Positions 61,001 through 64,000 of a stretch of 64,000 nt of DNA are shown here, one piece after another (the first letter of the stretch is position 1; every line of letters starts with the position of its first letter). Below the pieces are notes generated by a model. That model did no database searches. It saw only the letters and a list, made by a program, of their open reading frames with translations, and was not told the origin of the DNA. Source of the DNA: Centropus unirufus. Its lineage: Eukaryota; Chordata; Aves; Cuculiformes; Centropidae. The stretch spans positions 443,187 to 507,186 of the forward strand of contig VYZI01000346.1 of the NCBI GenBank assembly GCA_013397695.1, given 5' to 3'. The position numbers and the translations under genes are program-made.

Positions 61001-63874
61001 AATATTTATTTTCTTGGTTCGTGAGGAAAGCCTGTTGTGTCATAGAGAAGGTTTTTCTAAACAATGATAGACTTAATGCCAGTTTTTGTGACGCTGTAAA
61101 AGTAACATTAGAGTTTGTTTTTAAACTTGGTCCTGTTATGAAAATGGTTTATGCAAATTATCTTATGGTAGCCCTTCTCTTGTTAGATGACTCTTTTTTT
61201 TTTTTTTTTTCTTCTTCTGGAGAGCAGGCCTCAGCAGATATTTTTATCCATTATTTCACTACACATTCTGTTTAAGAAACGATGTAGCCCAATTCAGACT
61301 TTTCTGCATTGTGGAATGTGTAATTGTATTTTTGTAGTTGCACTAGGGAAGAGGATCCTTAAGAGTAACTTCATCTTAGCAGTGGAAAGACTATTTGATA
61401 CAGAGTTAACAAAAAAGAACAGATTAATCCTGCAGCTGTCGTGGTTGTTTCCTATGTTGGTGTTATGTTGTTTGCAAAGTTGCTGTTACTGAGTTAGTTT
61501 CGTTTAGATGTAATTTTGTGACATGGCTGGAGTAAATGTCTAGCCTGATCTTTAAAAATGTCTTTAAAATGCCTGCCCCTTCCCCTATATTTGTGATAGG
61601 CAAATCCAGATGAAATATAGCCAGATTCTTTACTCCATTCTGCCTTTTGGGAGCAAAATGCTCTTAAGTGCAGCTCCAATATTTAACTTGTGATATGAAA
61701 CAAATATAACAAGAAAAAAAATTAGATATTTGTGGTTAATAATACGATGAAAGACAAAATTGAACTTATTAAATATCTACAATGTCACTGTGTGATATTT
61801 TTTTCTTCCATTTTGCTACTTATAATAGCCTCTAATAATCCTGTGCAAGCTGATCTTTTCCCTGCACTTATTATCTTGGGTTCATGGAATACTGATCCAC
61901 ATACTTTTTTGGTTTCCATGTGGAGCCTGACTGTGGCCTTTAGTATAAGTGTGTGTCTCTTCTAAATTGGTATTAGTAAACCATCGTGATGGTCTGTCAC
62001 GCTCAAAAGAATCTAGCAGATGTAAACCTAGAAAATACACATTTCCCAGCAGCAGCAATCAAAGAAAGAAGGTCTCCATGACTGAAAATGTGTTAAAATT
62101 GCACTACCCTATAGTAACATCCGTGTGATAGCACCTGTGAATTTTTCAGTTCCTGGTTTGCTTCAGAGGTTTATAAGGGTTGCTTTTTTTAAGTAAAAAG
62201 ATTTTGTGTAATATCTGAAAATTATTTGATGTTCTGTAGGGCTTGTACTGAGCAAAGCTGCTTTTCCCTAAAGTGTTGAGTCATGGAGAAATTGTAAGGA
62301 TTCCCATATCATTCGTCTTACTTAAATAATGGTGGAAAATAATAATAGCCAATAATAAATAACATTTGGACAATGCTTTTGTTCCTTAGAAACAGGAAGA
62401 ATTACTTAACTGTTGAAAGGGAAAATGTTCTTTGTTTTGGCAAGCATCATATTTGCAGTTATTTTATGCTAATATTTAGTAGAAATGTATTTCTGTAAAG
62501 TAAAAGGAGAATATGCTGATTCATTACATCACAAGTTCAGAAGTTGTTTTTTTTTTTAAGGCCTGTGGAAGAGTGAAAAATAGTTTAAAATGTGGCTGTG
62601 GTTGTACAGCTGCTTTTAATGATAGTGGAGGATAATTCTTTTTTTAATGTTGAGACCTGAAATTTGTATTTTTTCTTTAAACACCCAGCACAGTTGCATC
62701 CTGATTGGGAAGAGAAATGTATTCAAACTCCCAGGAAAATGCATGGATTTCCTTTTTGATATTTCTACTAACTTGTAATATTTTCTATATATTAGAAAAC
62801 ACTGCTTTAAGAGGAGCAGACTCTATCTCTTCAGTTATTTGTATATAATCCATTTTATTAATCTATTACATCATTAATTCTATTCTGAATGTCCCTAAAC
62901 TGTTTGCATGTTATTTTGCATTTTATGTGTCGTTTATACTTAGTAATTTGAAACTAGTTACCTGATGATACTTTATATGGTTTATTTCTCATACAAAGCC
63001 AGAGTAGGGTGTTTCAAGCTCAGTTGCTTCATGAAAAAAAGCTGTCTTGTTTATATAATTTGAGATTGGAATGTAAACATGGTACTTCCCATTGATTGAC
63101 GGAGAGCATTACAGCTGCTGAACAATTTGGGTATGATGCTTATTACAGCAACAGTAGATGATATAGTAAGTCAGTGTGAAGCACCAGTAAGTGGTACTCT
63201 CTGGGCTGTTTCTCCTCACATATTTGATAGTTCCTCAAAATTCCCGTTTGTAACCTGGACATTTTTATTTTTTTAAATTTTTTTGGTGGTATTTGAGTAG
63301 TAGCAGCAGGCAGGGTTGGAAGGAGTTTTGTGCCATAGAAAATACTATTTACTAAACTTTGTAATAATATTCTGTAGTCATTTTTCACTAGTAAAAATAG
63401 GATTACTGTTGTATCTGTGCTAAAGACACTTCTAATATTTTATCCTATACAAGCATAGTAAGATGTTTGTAGGAGGCAAAGTAATAGTGCATTTTAATAG
63501 AAGATACTGTAGATATCTATATTGCACTTTCATCTGGGGCCACTGGATAATATATTTAGCATAGAACTATTCTTTCTGTTTAGTTTCTTTTATCACATAC
63601 CAGAAACAAATGCTTTATAGCAGGCCAAAAAGTATTTCTTAACCATCTGTTTAATACTCTAATTACCCATGGGTATAGAACTTATGTTAAATGGAGGATG
63701 CAGTCACTCTTTAATGGATGCTATTTGGATTGGGGGGTAGGAGGTAGCATGAAGAAACTGGTTTGGAGGCTATAGTTGAAATATGTTTGATTTGTCTTTG
63801 ATTTCATATAACCTGCCGCTCTAGTAATGTTACGATTGTTTCCCATGTAAGATTTTCTTCTATGTTGTTTGCAG
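58088..63874 (+). other. FUT8: FUT8 intron between coding exons 3 and 4 (5.8 kb)
   Basis: GTACTA donor, TATGTTGTTTGCAG acceptor. AT-rich, with long T-runs near 60.2 and 61.2 kb. A possible very old antisense CR1-like trace lies around 59330-59450. No exon or RNA gene was seen. Confidence 0.85.
59330..59450 (-). mobile_element. Possible ancient CR1-like trace
   Basis: GGGGCAGTTTGTTTCAATAG followed by a T-rich segment and CTTCTTGGTCATTG loosely follows the reverse complement of the 'GGCAACCTGTTCCAGTG...CTTGTCC' part of CR1 3' ends. The similarity is weak and could be chance. Confidence 0.25.
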
Positions 63875-63989
63875 GTCTATAATGACTGACTTGTACTACC
63901 TCAGTCAAACAGATGGAGCAGGTGATTGGCGAGAAAAAGAGGCCAAAGATCTAACAGATTTGGTACAGAGGAGAATAACTTACCTACAG
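63875..63989 (+). CDS. FUT8: FUT8 coding exon 4 (residues 161 in part, 162-199)
   Basis: The first G completes Arg161; the exon then encodes SIMTDLYYLSQTDGAGDWRE and KEAKDLTDLVQRRITYLQ, practically invariant among vertebrate FUT8 proteins apart from Asp for Glu in KDLTDL. It ends CTACAG|GTAAGA at 63989/63990, a consensus donor in phase 0. This completes the helical region just before the first lumenal cysteines and the GT23 catalytic domain, which are encoded beyond the window. No missing or altered key residue can be assessed because the catalytic residues are not included. Confidence 0.97.
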
Positions 63990-64000
63990 GTAAGAAGGTG
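63990..64000 (+). other. FUT8: Start of the next FUT8 intron
   Basis: GTAAGAAGGTG: donor consensus at the right edge; the gene continues outside the window. Confidence 0.9.

Larger units (their letters stand above)
5340..64000 (+). other. FUT8: FUT8 gene, 5' portion (partial, runs off the right edge)
   Basis: FUT8 is the Golgi type II membrane enzyme that transfers fucose from GDP-fucose in alpha-1,6 linkage to the innermost GlcNAc of N-glycans (core fucosylation). The window holds the probable promoter and leader exon plus four coding exons specifying residues 1-199 of a protein usually about 575 residues long. Exon phases are consistent: 203, 116, 163 and 115 coding nt, summing to 597 nt or 199 codons, ending exactly between codons. 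The predicted segment lines up with the mammalian protein without gaps if the inner acceptor at 57924 is used. The GT23 catalytic domain and C-terminal SH3 domain are outside the window, so activity cannot be judged. The gene span start depends on the promoter assignment; the coding part is secure. Confidence 0.9.

Noticed and set aside
1..64000. CRISPR arrays, operons, phage or bacterial mobile elements
   Set aside because: None present. Repeat spacing, codon layout and splice sites all indicate vertebrate nuclear DNA.

Overview
This is vertebrate nuclear DNA, almost certainly from a bird. The coding exons are widely spaced with GT/AG junctions, the background is AT-rich and CpG-poor, one sharp CpG island is present, and the interspersed repeats are mostly chicken-repeat-1 (CR1) LINEs, with one avian-type retroviral LTR fragment. 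There are two short runs of N (assembly gaps). Nothing looks prokaryotic, and I see no CRISPR array, operon or novel defence system.

The one gene I can support is the 5' part of FUT8 (alpha-1,6-fucosyltransferase, the core fucosyltransferase of N-glycans), on the + strand. Its likely promoter is the CpG island at about 4.66-6.07 kb. A strong splice donor at 5515/5516 probably ends a noncoding first exon. A very long first intron (about 45 kb) runs to the first coding exon, which holds about 216 nt of 5' UTR with several short upstream ORFs and then the initiator ATG at 50747. Three more coding exons follow (57661-57776, 57925-58087, 63875-63989). Joined, the four encode residues 1-199: a short cytosolic tail, a signal-anchor membrane helix, and the coiled-coil stem. 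The GT23 catalytic domain and SH3 domain lie beyond the right edge.

Region by region: 1-4650 is upstream intergenic DNA with one small CR1 piece. 4660-6070 is the CpG island/promoter. 6-50.5 kb is intron 1. It carries two long degenerate CR1 copies (10.0-11.9 and 15.8-17.6 kb), several CR1 3' ends (25.8, 30.1, 39.6, 48.2 kb), at least three much older CR1-like fossils (28.5, 33.4, 42.7 kb), an LTR fragment (47.8-48.2 kb), simple repeats and both N gaps. 50.5-64 kb holds the coding exons and two further larger introns with little recognisable content.

The most interesting local feature is the 148-nt intron between the second and third coding exons. It has a GTNNGT tandem donor and a TAGGAG tandem acceptor, so its exact splicing, and one residue of the stem, cannot be settled by reading alone. 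All family assignments come from recognising the sequence by eye; no alignment or database search was run.
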